A stretch of 64,000 nucleotides of DNA from Lepidodermella squamata (Eukaryota > Gastrotricha): contig JBLDXI010000024.1 of NCBI GenBank assembly GCA_047495785.1, positions 682,001-746,000 on the forward strand, written 5' to 3'. Position 1 is the first letter of the stretch; the number at the start of each line of letters is the position of its first letter. Both the position numbers and the translations under genes were made by a program. The notes under the pieces are model-generated. The model was not told the origin of the DNA. It ran no database searches and saw only the letters and a list, made by a program, of their open reading frames with translations. Positions 50,379 to 62,637 of this stretch are shown here, one piece after another.

Positions 50379-53225
50379 TCAAAGCGTCGTTTCGATTTTC
50401 AATTTAGCTCGCTGATAGAACAAAAGGAACGCCGCATCAGTCTGTGCAATAAAAATAGCCGCAGCTTATAATATGTTACTCACAGAGCAGGAAATCCTGA
50501 AAACTCACAACAACTTTGTCGGGCGCAATTTCAGCGACGGATCGATCGTCGAATTCGTGCCACTTTTTGAGATCAGCATGCAACGCCAGTGTTTTGTAAT
50601 GACCGCCGTTGATATCGCCCTGATGCGTTACAACAGCTATCAAATTGTAAGGCGCCAAATTTGACGGCGGCAAATCGGCAAATTTCGACATTTCCAAGCT
50701 AGAAAAAATATTTGGAATTTGATTTTTTTCAATTTCTCAATACATACTTTTCGATGGGATATTCGACAAAAGTTGACAGTTTGTTGAATCCGAAGTCATC
50801 CCTGTGAAATCGATTGAGGTGGATGACGAAATAAGGCGGTAGCAGGGTCAAATCCATCTTTTTTGTGGCTGATTGCGGCCGATCACCGCATTTCGGACAG
50901 CGCCAAGCATTTGCACCCGATAGCATTTCATCGTCCAAAAACGCTTCGAAGCAATCATCCAACTTAACGGCATCGACCTCCGCATTTTGAGCTAGAGATT
51001 TGCCCGGAACGACTTTCAACGAACTTTCGGTGAAAAAATGCGGGAAATAGCGACTATCCCAGAGCATTATCAAACATTTTGTTTTAGCCCTAGCAAGGTT
51101 GTTTCGGAAGACAAAGGCATGCGATCCTCTCAACGCGCGCCTATCGTTAGATAAATCCGAATCAGCCATTAGCAGGGAGTAATGTTCACCCTCGATAGGA
51201 ATACCTGCCTGATGGGCAAACAACGGCTCAACTAAACGATAAACCTGATGGTTTAGAATCATCTCACTCGTAGTTTCGCGAGAAACAGTCAACAAAAATG
51301 GGAAGCCCTGAATCGCACGATGACCTCCAGAGCCCAGGTAGACAATAATCCTAACGTAGTCGGGCGGTGGTTGGGATGAAACCTGGAAGCAAACCAGAAG
51401 CAAATTCTCGCTGTCTGAAATCGGGGGCCGGTCACCATCCGAGAACCATTTTGAGAAGCGGTAATCTAACGTCATACCGGCTATAAGAAATTCATCGGGT
51501 TTCACGCCGTAAGCTGCTGATATTACTGATCTCACTTTTACGATCTTACAACGACGGGGTATCATCAAATTCGTAACTACGACCTGTTTTGACGAGTCTA
51601 AAAACCGGAAATAAACCGGAATTTCTCGATTCCCAGGAATAGGTACTGACAGGGAGGAGAATGGTTCGTAAACAACCAAAGTTTCACGGCAAGATTCGCA
51701 TCTCAGCGTAGATTTCAGCTGACCGTCGAATAAATCGGAAACAATCGATCGCTGTCTGTCTTTATATTGTCGCCAGTTTTCTGTTTCAAAGACAAAAAAA
51801 TGAGCAATCATCATTTTGAACAAGTCTTCTAGGTGTCAATTTTACTTCCTGGTGACAATAACTTTCAGACTATGACTCACCACGTGCGGCTTTTTCCACC
51901 GGAAGATGATCCTTGTGAATGTTTCGCCGCTCACTTTTCAACAGCTCATCTTGTAGACAATGTAAGAAATACTGCAAAAAGTTGTGAGCATCCTGCTGGC
52001 CGCTGCTGAAGTGAGGAGCGTATTTGAGAAAAGCCTCCCTAAAATCTCGAGGCGTCGCTGTTTCATTCAGCCCGGACCACACGGACCGCATAAGCGCGGC
52101 GTATGTATCAGCCAATTCACCGCGTTTCGAATCGAGATCAACAATAGCTTTATACTGGCCGGACCGGAAGAAATCACGCAGTTCATCGATGTTACCCAGG
52201 CACTGAATGACGGTGTTGATGAAACACGTATTGCCCAAGTTATCGAGCCCACACAATCCCGGCTTTAATTGAACCTTTTTCACTGCGATTTGCTTCTCGG
52301 CCTCCTTTGATTGAACAGGCTTAACCACAGCGCTTGGAGTTGTCTTTTGATTGACAATTTCTAACGATAACCCGAGCGTTTCGAATATTTTCTTAAGGGT
52401 GAGTAAGTTGGGGGGATGGCTTTCTGTTGACCTTTTCAGAACCAACATACACCCATCAGTGATTTGAAGTTGCTCCAAGGTTAGCACAGTTTTGCCTGGC
52501 TGAAGCTCCAGTTGGTTAGATTGTTGGCGTTTCAGCCAAAAATGAAGATTTTTCTGTTTCATCGACGATGTTAGGGCGTTGAACCATGGCCGGCCTGCTT
52601 GCTTTTCAGCTAATTGCTCGGGGGTGGTCGCTCGGCTGATCACCTGATTCGTTAGAGTGACTGCTTCGTCTTCGATAAAACAAATAACTAGGTTGAGTGG
52701 ATATAATTCAATCACGTTGTTGCCATTCGCATCGCAAATTATGCTTCGAACAATAGGATGAGGCTGCAAGGTAAAATAAAAAAATTAAATTTGGGAACTT
52801 TATGATCCGCTAAATTATCAAATCCAACTCACTGTGATCCCTCGAAGTTTGTAGTAAGTCTCGAGACGTTGGAAAACATCGACAGGGACCGCCATGAAGT
52901 GCTGTTCATTCAGCCCGGGTCTCAATTGCCCGTTAGAGTCAACAATCGATGAATTATCGATCGGGCCCGGGTAGTCAGGTGTGAATTGCGACGTAGTGTC
53001 CAGGCCGACATAGCGCGACCATAATTGGTACCAGGCTGTGGCTATCAGTGCCCATGATTCGCCCTTCAATTTCTGTTTAAGGAGGCCATTGGTTACATAG
53101 TTTCTTTGTTCTGCCAAAATATCGGCAGTTGTCCGCTGTGAGTAGTGGTACTGAGCAGATAGGTCCATATTGTCAGCAGAAGCTATACGCAACTGGTCAT
53201 TTGTGAGGAGATGGGTGGGAAACAT
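50379..53225 (-). CDS. Divergent USP4/11/15-type ubiquitin-specific protease, copy C
   Basis: Five exons (53225-52833, 52763-51881, 51780-50748, 50698-50509, 50441-50379) give 853 residues. DUSP (ESWALIATAWYQLWSRYVG, PGPIDNSSIVDSNGQLRPGL) and ubiquitin-like (VIELYPLNLVICFIED) modules precede the protease. The Cys box GLCGLDNLGNTCFINTVIQCLGN and His box THQGDINGGHYKTLALH with FDDRSV keep Cys, His and Asp. Zinc ligands CESC and CPKC are present. It differs from its neighbours: [20 protein letters not shown] is replaced by QQDAHNFLQYFLHCLQDELL, the aromatic WY before FDD is WHE, and the linker between Ubl and Cys box is short. The final exon (TDAAFLLFYQR) is recognised by alignment to the other copies. 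Probably active, with shifted specificity. Met 53168 is an alternative start. Confidence 0.88.
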
Positions 53226-54126
53226 GGCGTTATATAAGCTACCACGTTATCGTCAGTAGCGGTAAGTTTCTTGATAAAAACTCGGCATCTAAACAGCGTA
53301 GAAATTTCAGCACGCCATTAGAGGTAGTATAGGGGCGAAACTGGGAATGAATCATTCTCAGGGTTAGTATATATATATATTGCATACACGCTGTACGTAT
53401 TTGTTTAGTCACACTCACGGCAGGGTGAATCACCATGCACCAAAAGCAGAAAAACAATATCCACCTTTTTTCTTATTTTATTTTTCGCGGTATTTTCCTT
53501 CATTGCTTCATTAGCAACTTGTTTATCGAATTAGTCTGTATCATAGCATTTCAAATAGTGTCTTATTAGTATTACTATCGTTATATTGTACAGCAGGGTC
53601 AACGTTTTTCGAGCCGATAATAACAATAATAATAATAAGCGAATCAAAACTGAGAAATAATAAACCTTCTCATATTTTTACGCAAAAATAAGCCAGCAAT
53701 TATTTTACAAACCACGAAAGAACAAGAAACCAGCGGCCGCAACGATCGACCATGCACACAGCCCGGTCGTAAATTACAATGCGGAAGTTGCTATAATAAG
53801 GATTTATAATAACACAATTTTGCTGTCAACTACATCGATATCACTCGGAATAATTGCTGCCGAGATTATGGACATGTATATAGTAGCATTTCAAAGAAGA
53901 ACGTATAGAAATGAAGAGCAGCGCGACGACAAGATATTGGGAAAAATCAAATTCCGACTTTTTCACTTGTTTGAAACAACAATCATTTTTTTTATCGAAA
54001 GAAATTGAAAGCATCGTTTATATGCCTGTTGTATTTATACGCTTAAATCAAGCAGATTGTGCGTTTGCGGCGAAAGTAAATCAAATGATATGAAGGGTAA
54101 TAGAGCTTGCGATTCGAAAATCATTT
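53226..54126. other. Intergenic region between USP copies C and D
   Basis: AT-rich with an AAT/AAC microsatellite near 53620-53640 and a TA run near 53370-53380. No supported exon. Confidence 0.5.
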
Positions 54127-57100
54127 TCAACTCGTATCCATTCCGGTGTCTTCCGAGGGTGCGGAGAGTGATGAGGGCTGAGAGCCCGGTTGTTTTGTAA
54201 CAACACCGCCAATCGAGTTCTGAACTTGAGCATCAGGGACATCCAGCGTTTTACGCTTGTAGACCAGCAGGTATCCGGCTTTACTCTGAAAAAATAAGTA
54301 ATTATAAGCCCAGCCACCCAAAATTTCTCATCAAACTTACGACAACTTGGTCTTCGCTCATCGGGCTAACGCTTGAGTCGTCAAAAGTGTACCACCGCCG
54401 AGTGGTTTTGTTGAAGGCATAAGCCGTGTAGTGACCACCGCCGATACCGCCATAGTGATTCGACACACCGATCAGGCTATAAACGGCATTCGCTTTTTCT
54501 TTCGGGTTCAGCACAAAATCAGCCATGTTTAGCCTGCAAACATTGAAATATGATCAAACCAAATGATTTAATGGATTACACCATAACATGGCGTAACTTT
54601 GAAAAAATGTTTGTCTACGATTCGAAATCAGCATTTAATTAGATATTTTGGACCGACGTGAAAGAGATGATTAATCGGCAAATTTTAAGCAATTTTTCGA
54701 AATTAAATTTGGCGATAATTAGCGTGTATTTTTGAATGCTCATTTCCTTATAAAACTGCCTTGCGATTTCTCAGACTTGCAATATTGCCATTGGATTCAA
54801 AAAATAATAGAATTATTTTGAGTTAAAATGACCCGATTTCGAACTTAAACCCAAAGTGGATAGCCTGCTACAACCATTCGACCTAGCATTGCAAAATTCC
54901 ACCCAACAATTATCGCTGATATCGAAAGGGTCCCAAATTGACAAAATTAACCTCCAATCACCTTGAGCTTTACGCCATTCGAAGCTTTTAAGGCAACATG
55001 TGATTTTTATGCTCGGGGTTACAAAGCTAATAGCCAATGAAGCCGAAAGTGCTCAAAGTTCGAAGTTATGATAATAATGAAATATCCACCTTAACAAAAT
55101 AAATGCATAAATGAGCTTACTGGGCCGGGTAGTGAACCATAGTGTCCATTTTCTCGACGCGCCAGCGTTGTTGCTGGAACCGTTTTAGATGGATGATGAG
55201 GTAAGGCGGTAGGCGCCAGAGATCGAATTTCTTGAAAGCCTGTTGGTGCTTCTTACACGACGGGCAATACCAAGTATCCTGCGCCGACAATTGCTCCTCG
55301 GCAGTGAATGAGTTCAAACAATCAGCCAACTGCAACCCACTGCTGCCCGTCAACGAAGCCGCAGCCCCAGATACCGCCTGCAAACTGTGCTGGTCGATAG
55401 ACTCCATCGCCGCTGTGCTGAATCGGCGTTCGAAAGCAACAGTCCGCCACGTCATTACCAGGTAATGAGTCGTGCCAAGGCGCAGTTTGTCGAGGATCGA
55501 CACGTTATCAGCACAGTCGAGCTCTTCCAAAACCATAGTTCCAGCCGAGTTGACCAACTTCATGCGGAAATCCGGCTCATGCTCATCGTCACCACTATCA
55601 TCATCTGGGCTCTCAGGCTCAGTACGTTCGAAAGGCCGCAGCCAGTCCCAAACTGCTTGATGCAGGGCGAAGGGAGTCGTATGCGCCCGTGAGACTTGAA
55701 CAAGAAACGGGAACGCGCGAAGATTGTCACCCGCCTTAATGTAAACAACGATAGGCACATCGTCCTGAGACGGGTCCGGATTGACACAGTCCGGGATCTG
55801 GAACGCCATCGCTTCTTCACGCTCGTCAAATCGAGGCTGGTCACCGTCCCGGTAGAACATAGTCACCCCTCGAGACATCGATAGACCGGAAATAGCGATT
55901 TTCTCAGCTGGAATACTGGTCGCTTTCGCAACCGCCTGGCGGACGTCACTCGCTGTGTACATCCGATTGACAACTATCGAAAACTTGCACACCTTCGTCT
56001 TCGGATCAGCGAAGCGGAAATACACGGAAAGCGGGCGGGTATCACGGCGCGGGATCGGCAGGCTCAAGTAGCAGAACGGGTCGAAAATGGATACAACTTT
56101 CCCGCACTCATTACAGCGCAGAGTTGATTTAAGCTGGCCGTGGAATAAATCAACGATTTTCGAGTCATTGCGTTTCCGATAGTAATCCCAGTACTCCTTC
56201 GCCCGCATTTCATCCGCCATTTTTTCGTCGTCTTTCACTTCATAGTACGGCTTTTTCTTGACTCGGTTCAAATCTTCGTGAAGACCGTCGAGTAAGAACG
56301 ACAGTAATTCAGACGAGTCTTGCTGAGCGTAGCCGTGAAATCGAGGGGCGTAATCGCCGACTGTAGATTTGAAATCCCGAGGCGCGACCGAGCCGAATTT
56401 TTCCGACCACATCGCCTTGATTAAGGCGGCATATCTCTCCGCCAGTTCGCCCTTCATTCCGAGGGGATTTTCTTTATTGATTTGCGTCTTGTATTCGTCG
56501 GAAACGAAAAACTCAGTCAAATCCGGGACATTCGACAGGCACTGAAGGGCGCTATTCATAAAACAAGTGTTGCCTAAATTTTGAAGACCACATAGCCCCT
56601 TAGTACCGGCAGTTCGCCCGGCAACTCCGTCGACTTCATCGCGAGAACCGCTAAATAAACCGCCCCAGGTCCAGCTTCGAGTATTGTAAGGTGGCTGAGT
56701 TTGGCCAGAAGTCGAGGAAACTGTTCCGAATCGCTGGCCACCTGATGATGAAGCGCTTTCCGGAGCTTTAATGTCGGCTCCCAAGGCTTCAGCGGCCTGT
56801 TTTAGGAATTCCTGGTTCGATGACATCCAAGCCTCTCCGGGCTTTCGAGTTTCCAGAATGAAAAGACTGTCGTCGGTTACGTTAAGCTGTTCGAGAGTTG
56901 AAGTGCCTTTACTGCTGAGTAGGTCGACTACGTTAAGGCTTTTCAATTTCAGCCATAATTGAGCTTCTTGGTCAGCAGAAACAGTGAATCGAGTTTTCAA
57001 AACCGTAACCAAGTCATCTGCAAAATCAAATAGGCACTTTGACAGAAAAATGCAAGGTTTAAGCCAACTTACCAACTGTGAGAGAACGGCTGATTGTTTC

Positions 57101-57589
57101 TTGCTGTAGATTTTTTATTTCTTTGTGCTGGCAAATGTTGACTACAAGTGGATACAGCTCAATAACCGCGACTTTCGTGTAGAGACCAGTCACGATAACA
57201 GTTCGACGTAGGGCTGTTTTGCTATCAACAACTCCGTAGTATGACTCGAGAATTTTCCAACAATCCTCAGGAACAGCGGTGTAGTCGCCCAGTTCATCAA
57301 GATTTCGCTTCAAACGGCCATTTGAGTCAAGAATAGATGAATTGTCGATTTTGCCCGGATGCTGCGATGAGTCACCGGCTTGAATGCCTCGAGCCTGGCC
57401 GACATATCGTTTCCACTGTTCGAACCAGGGCATGGCAATCAGGTACCAAACATCATCTTTGACGAGTTCGCGGCTCAAACCAGCCATCACAGTTTTCTGC
57501 TGGTTTTGCAGGGTATCTAGCAGGGTAAGCGAGGAATCAGCCGGTGACGTGGCATGGTTGGCCGTTTCCGCAGAAACTGATCCCGACAT
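54127..57589 (-). CDS. USP4/11/15-type ubiquitin-specific protease, copy D (most canonical)
   Basis: Four exons (57589-57073, 57017-55121, 54533-54341, 54285-54127) give 921 residues. It has DUSP ([38 protein letters not shown]), two ubiquitin-like segments, one in front of and one inserted within the protease, and the full catalytic set: Cys box [48 protein letters not shown], zinc pairs CNEC and CPSC, His box [18 protein letters not shown] and [22 protein letters not shown] and [19 protein letters not shown] closely match USP15/USP4, which regulate TGF-beta signalling, spliceosome and other substrates in vertebrates. It is the longest copy and keeps a 40-residue Ser/Gln tail after [10 protein letters not shown]. 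It is probably the ancestral-like member of the array. Confidence 0.95.
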
Positions 57590-58207
57590 CTTTCAAACAA
57601 CAATTAGTGTAACAAACGCTAGAAAAATAATGAAAGCACTCCATTAAGAGATTTGACTTGCTTTTTTAGCAAATTTTCGATTGATTGACAACAGGAATAA
57701 TGCACATTATAGAGCAGCTGCATCAGCCAAAAAAAAGTAAGTGTTAATTTAAATAATATAAGTAAACTTTGCGTCAAAAGTGCAGACATTGGTAATTTAT
57801 CGCCAAATAATAATAATAATCGAACGAAGGAAACAAGACAACATCAGCTGTGACGATGACCTCGGATTAATGGGAAGTAGACACAATCATCATTTTATTA
57901 AAATTGCAGCGCTTGTTGAGCGGTTTGATAAATTAACATAGTTTCCAAAATGATTAGAAAACGCTGCCTTAAGCTATTTATAACTTGTTGTAGACATTTC
58001 CAAGTGCACATTAGTCAGCAGGAACAAGCGAAAATTCGGAATATAGCAGACACCGAGCCTTATAAACATACAATCTCACAATAATAACTCCCACGCTCTA
58101 GTTACACCAAGTCCCTACTTTTGCGCAAAATTCCATTGATGAGAGCAGTGTGTATGCGTGTAATAAATAAAATATTGCCTCTTCCAGAGTTAAAAGTCTC
58201 GCTTTAT
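57590..58207. other. Intergenic region between USP copy D and TBC1D22
   Basis: AT-rich with an AAT microsatellite near 57805-57820. It holds the promoter side of USP copy D and the 3' end of TBC1D22. No coding signal seen. Confidence 0.5.
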
Positions 58208-60029
58208 CTATTGTTGTATTTGAGTTAAGGCTTTAAGATGGGATTGTGCCTCGGCAAACTGTGCTCGCCGGCAAAACGCAACCGCCAACACTTCGTCGAT
58301 TTCTTTCTCGGTCCACTTGGAGGTCGGAAGGTTCTGAAGGGTAATCATTAAATTCTGGAAATCTTTTTGCTCTTTCAGCGTTTGGGAGAATTTGCACAGG
58401 AATGCAGCGCAGACGTATAAATGGAAGTCGGCAAAATTATCCGATTCAGCCTATAACGAATAAAATTAACAAAATGCCAACATAAATGAATGTGGACAAA
58501 CCAAATAAGTGTCCCATAACCGAATACAACAATGAAGTGGGAGTTCTCTCGATAACAAATTATTCATCCAACGAAACGCAAATTGAAAATACTCGACGCC
58601 GTTGATTGAAAGATGATCATGCAGTGGTTTGTCGATTCGTTCGACTAGTTGCTGAAGCTTGTCCAGCTTTTTACGAATACCTTCATGGTTTGGCGTATAA
58701 TGATCTTGAATAGCGTCGAGTAGGCGAGAGACGCAAAAGAAAGAATCCGCCTCTAATGCGTCAAGAGAAGTGGGATCAAGGGAAGCCACTTCGAATTGCT
58801 CGATTGGCTGGCCAAATTGAACATGTTGAGTGAGAAAGACTACGAAAAATGGCGTCACCAAATCGTTCATGCCTTGGACATAGCCCGAAGCAGGGTGTCG
58901 ATGAGCCCAAATGAACAGAATTCTCTCGAAAATGTCCTGCACAACTCGTTGCTGAAAGAACTTCAAAACTGGACACATCCGCGGAATATCCATCTTGATC
59001 TGTTTATATATTTCTTTATGCCCATCAAAGTTTCGGGCTTCGAAATGCTTCTTCAGCACGGTGTGATATTCGTTGCGCTTCTGATCCAATACTGCTTGCC
59101 GCCTGTCGGAAGCGAGAGGAACGTAATCGGTGATATGACGCCAAACAATCGGCCGAAGATGGGGTGGAACGCCCGTCCATGCTAAATTGCGCAAATCCAT
59201 AATCGAGGCGTCCTTTTTGGACAAGACATTCTGCAAAAATAGAGTGAAAATAACATAAGCGAATAGCCAGAGTACTAACATCGAATTGTTCGATCTTTTG
59301 CCGAAGTTTGCTGGGTAAATTATCCAGTAAAGGTAAGCAGTATGCGTTGTTACCGTGGTTCGCTCGAAATTCTCTCGCACTGGGTTGAGCATCATGAACG
59401 TCTAAACTTTTACTGTTGCCTAGCGACATCTGAGAAAGCGATGACGACATCTCGCTATGAGAATTTCGCTGTGACGATCGCGCCTCGGGAGGAGATGACA
59501 CGTCTTTCACTTTGTCTTGGTGATCCTCGATAACCTTATTAAATAAAACAATCAGAGCTTGGAAAGGCTCCCTCAATTTCAAAAAACCTTTAAAGCGCAA
59601 GCTTTCACATCACGGACTGAAATCTTTACCGAATTAGCAAGAATAATTTCATCCTCCGTGGGACTCCAAGCATCGAACGTGCCCTGCTCGAACGATGCAA
59701 AGGCGGAATTCTTTGAGCTCTTTGATACGGGAGACGTTCTTTCCGGTCGTCTGGAAAAGCGGCCATAGTTCAGTGTCAAAATAACAAAAGAAAAAACAAT
59801 TACCCGCCATCAGAGCTCTTTCCTTGAGGAGCCGCTTGATTTCCTGACGAAATCAATGCCGAGTCAAACGGCTTATGTTGGGCGCCATAAACAGGTTTAA
59901 CTCTAATGAGATCAACATACATATTCGACACAACATGTTAACGCTAATTACTCACGTTCCTGGGTAGAAATTCATCGTATTACTCCAGTATGTCGGCTTC
60001 TTTTGACTATTTTCATTCAGCTCTCCCAT
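58208..60029 (-). CDS. TBC1D22: TBC1D22 homologue (Rab GTPase-activating protein)
   Basis: About six exons from roughly 60029 (MGELNENSQKKPTYWSNTM) to the stop at 58208. The N-terminal part holds a VYGAQHKPFD motif (exon at about 59932-59810) and a Ser-rich region with FDAWSP, as in TBC1D22. The TBC domain begins in the exon ending near 59220 (LAWTGVPPHLRPIVWRHITDYVP) and includes the catalytic-type IDIPRM region written here as MDIPRMCP, IFERILFIWAHRHPASGYVQGMNDL with the Gln finger, and YFQFAFRWMNNLLSRELPL with IRLWDTY. The last exon (58452-58208) gives FADFHLYVCAAFLCKF and LMITLQNLPTSKW. The Arg finger (IPRM) and Gln finger (YVQG) are both present, so GAP activity is likely. TBC1D22 proteins act at the Golgi. 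The exact first codon is uncertain. Confidence 0.9.
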
Positions 60030-61546
60030 AAACAAGTAAGTATCTAAATCCACCAGGGATAAATTGTAAGCATGCTTCAACTTATGACAGCATAAGATGA
60101 CTTTTAGAGCAGCGAAACCCGGTTTTCTGCTAAGATTAATAAGCGGAAACAGGTTTTTAATCTTAACAAAATGTTGCAGTTCATGCCATCTACCCAAGTT
60201 AATTACGGTGGTATTACAGTTTTGCGTTCCTCGATAAATGCAAGAGTCAGACGTATGAATAGCTGAAGGAAAAAAGGCCAATAAAATTTCCTTTAAAGAC
60301 GGGATCTTCAAACGGCAAGTGCTGCAAATGGTAACATTTTCTGCTAGTAAATGACGAAGAATGATTCTTTACACTGTCAATCATCCACATTTTGGGCCCA
60401 ACTTAGTGGAAGGCCTTCTGGTGAAGTTTCACATGTCTTTTTGTACTCGCTGCTAACTGCTAACGGGCAGTAAATGCTCGATCGCAACCACCATAGGGAA
60501 AAAGGTGACGTGTCGCGGGACACAACCGCGGTCAGCTCACCGATGAAAGCGGGTTCCAAGATTCGACACCGCGGGCATCTGCTACGATCGAAAAATAAAT
60601 CAACTGTGGCGCCTTTTCTGTGAAGGTGTAACTATATTTATAGCTAACAGCAAATATAGTAATCATTAAAAATAGGTTTATGAGTACTTAATATTATTTG
60701 ATGCTATTATGTAGCCGCATGCAGTTTTGTTTCTCCCGCTCGAGCAGCGCCGAGAGGTTCTTGAGTCTCGAGCTTTTTGGTCCCATCGGGCATCATTCGC
60801 CCCTCAGTATGTGAGCTATCTCTTTGTCCCTGAGAGGACGACCCGCGGTAGCTGTGAAAACTGTGATTTGGGATTTGTCGTGTGATTTGTGTTGCAGTCC
60901 CGCCCAAGCTGCAACACTGCATCAGCGAAAATCCCACGAGACGGCCCTCTCTCTGTGTGTCAAGTTCCTGTCAAGTCTCGAAGATTGATCGCCCACCGCG
61001 TACATCGACCCCCCGATCGTTGCAGCAAAAGCGCAAGATGATTGTTGCTGGCCTGGACGTTAAGGCCGTCTACAATTCAGAGTGGCTTCTATCTGCGCGG
61101 CCAGAAGGCTCCGTGCCACGTACCTGTCCCTCGTGTGCTTTGTTGCCACCTTCGGCTTAGTCGCGTTTGGCACTGCCGCCAAGACACGCAGCTTCACAAC
61201 CTGAGTCTGATACTACTCATTGTTTGATAAATTCCCGGTTGCCGCCTCGCCTCTGTCTCCCGTCTCGTCTCTGTCAGTCTTGAAGCAAACTTCGCTCCCA
61301 GATTTATTTAATGTTAGGTAATGTTAGGTCATTTTCATCTGACATGTGGTTTCCGAATGAAAAATAATTCAGATGAAAAAGTCTTATTCTGCTTTCTGCT
61401 CTGCTTTTGGAAATTGCTTTCAGGCTCAGATCTGCGAGGGCAGACGCCGGGTGAGATGAAACAGTAAAAGGCATATATCAGCGATATCTCTTTCAATCTC
61501 TTTTAATGAGACAATCGAGAACATATCTTCTTTAACAGGAAAGCTA
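60030..61546. other. Intergenic region upstream of TBC1D22
   Basis: No gene is supported. Short plus-strand frames near 60882-61227 are open and somewhat GC-richer than the flanks but carry no recognisable domain, so I leave them uncalled. They may be untranslated or promoter sequence. Confidence 0.45.
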
Positions 61547-62099
61547 TCAAAACATCGTAAAAACAAATATTATTGACAGAATTCGACCGATCACGCTGCT
61601 GATTGAAAGTGGGGTCGTGAAAGATACCGAATCATTGCACTGATTGCTGCAGCAATAGCAGTCAACATATGCACTCTCTGGCAGGCCTGCAACGGATTGA
61701 CGCGATGAACAGCCGGAGCTGCAGTAATCGCAAGTTGTGTTGCAGCTAGAACCGTAAACACACGATCGAACTATCGTAAGATCACCAGAGACCCAGTAAT
61801 ACACCCGTTTCTGTAATTTAAAATTTTCAAGTAAAATTAAAAAAATATTGAAGTTGGCCAATATTGTTAACCAAGCAAGCGACGCAGTTTGTTTGCACTG
61901 AGGCTGCGACGCTCGTGCTGTAAAGGGAATAACAAGAGTAAGGCCCAGGGCTCGCACGCTTCACTATATGATGAAGCCACGGATCAGGCGCTGGCGGAGG
62001 AACATCTTGGACCGCTTGAGTTTTCGCAAACATAATCCAAGAGCAAGTGCTGATTAAAATTAATCCATTGAGATTCGTTGTCTTGCTGACATGAAGCAT
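61547..62099 (-). CDS. Ly6/uPAR-like GPI-anchored cysteine-rich protein 1
   Basis: Two exons (62099-61872 and 61810-61547) give 163 residues. A signal peptide (GLILISTCSWIMFAKTQA) is followed by a short Pro-rich segment and a cysteine-rich domain: CYSLYST, CVACL, then YYWVSGDLTIVRSCVYGSSC, CDYCSSGC, and a terminal CYCCSNQCN. The final CC...CN matches the signature of three-finger Ly6/uPAR domains. The C-terminus is hydrophobic with no cytoplasmic tail (IGRILSIIFVFTMF), fitting a GPI signal. An upstream in-frame Met at 62153 would add 18 residues before the signal peptide. It is a tandem paralogue of the gene upstream. Function unknown; family members often modulate receptors or channels. Confidence 0.8.
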
Positions 62100-62637
62100 T
62101 GCTTTGCTGTTAGCGTCGGCTCTCGACAGTGCCCGTCTCGCAACAGTGAACACTGAACTAGAAGATTTTCATCAAAACGTGTCGCTGTAGGTGTTCGTCA
62201 AGTCGCGCGGCTGAGAATCGTATAGATGTCAGATAAGCAGAAAAACACCATCGTATGCAATTATTAGTTAGCGAATTACTTTATTACTGCCAGGAAAGTT
62301 CACTAACCCTTGCGGCAATTTGCTATTAAAACAAACAACTCTTATTGTTCACAGCCAAAGGTGACAGGTTACAAAACAGCATTAGCATGTTACTGGCTGT
62401 CTTCATCGCGATTCTCATTATTTGCAGCGTGGAAAATAAAGCCGCTAAATAGACATCCGAAATACGTACGCGTTTTAAACGGAACGCTCCAGATTTATCC
62501 AGCCGATGATATCAGCTGATGCTGCTTTTTGTGTACATACAATTTCACCATCGATTCAACGCATAAATTTCACGCAGCAGCTACTCGAAAAATTGTTGCG
62601 TACAAAATTTTACTTCATCTAAATTTGAAAAAGTCCT
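62100..62637. other. Gap between the two Ly6-like genes
   Basis: No coding signal. It holds the presumptive promoter of the first Ly6-like gene and the 3' region of the second. Confidence 0.5.

Noticed and set aside
60882-61227. Overlapping plus-strand open frames upstream of TBC1D22
   Set aside because: No domain, no supporting splice pattern, and two frames are open at once, which suggests GC-biased non-coding sequence.
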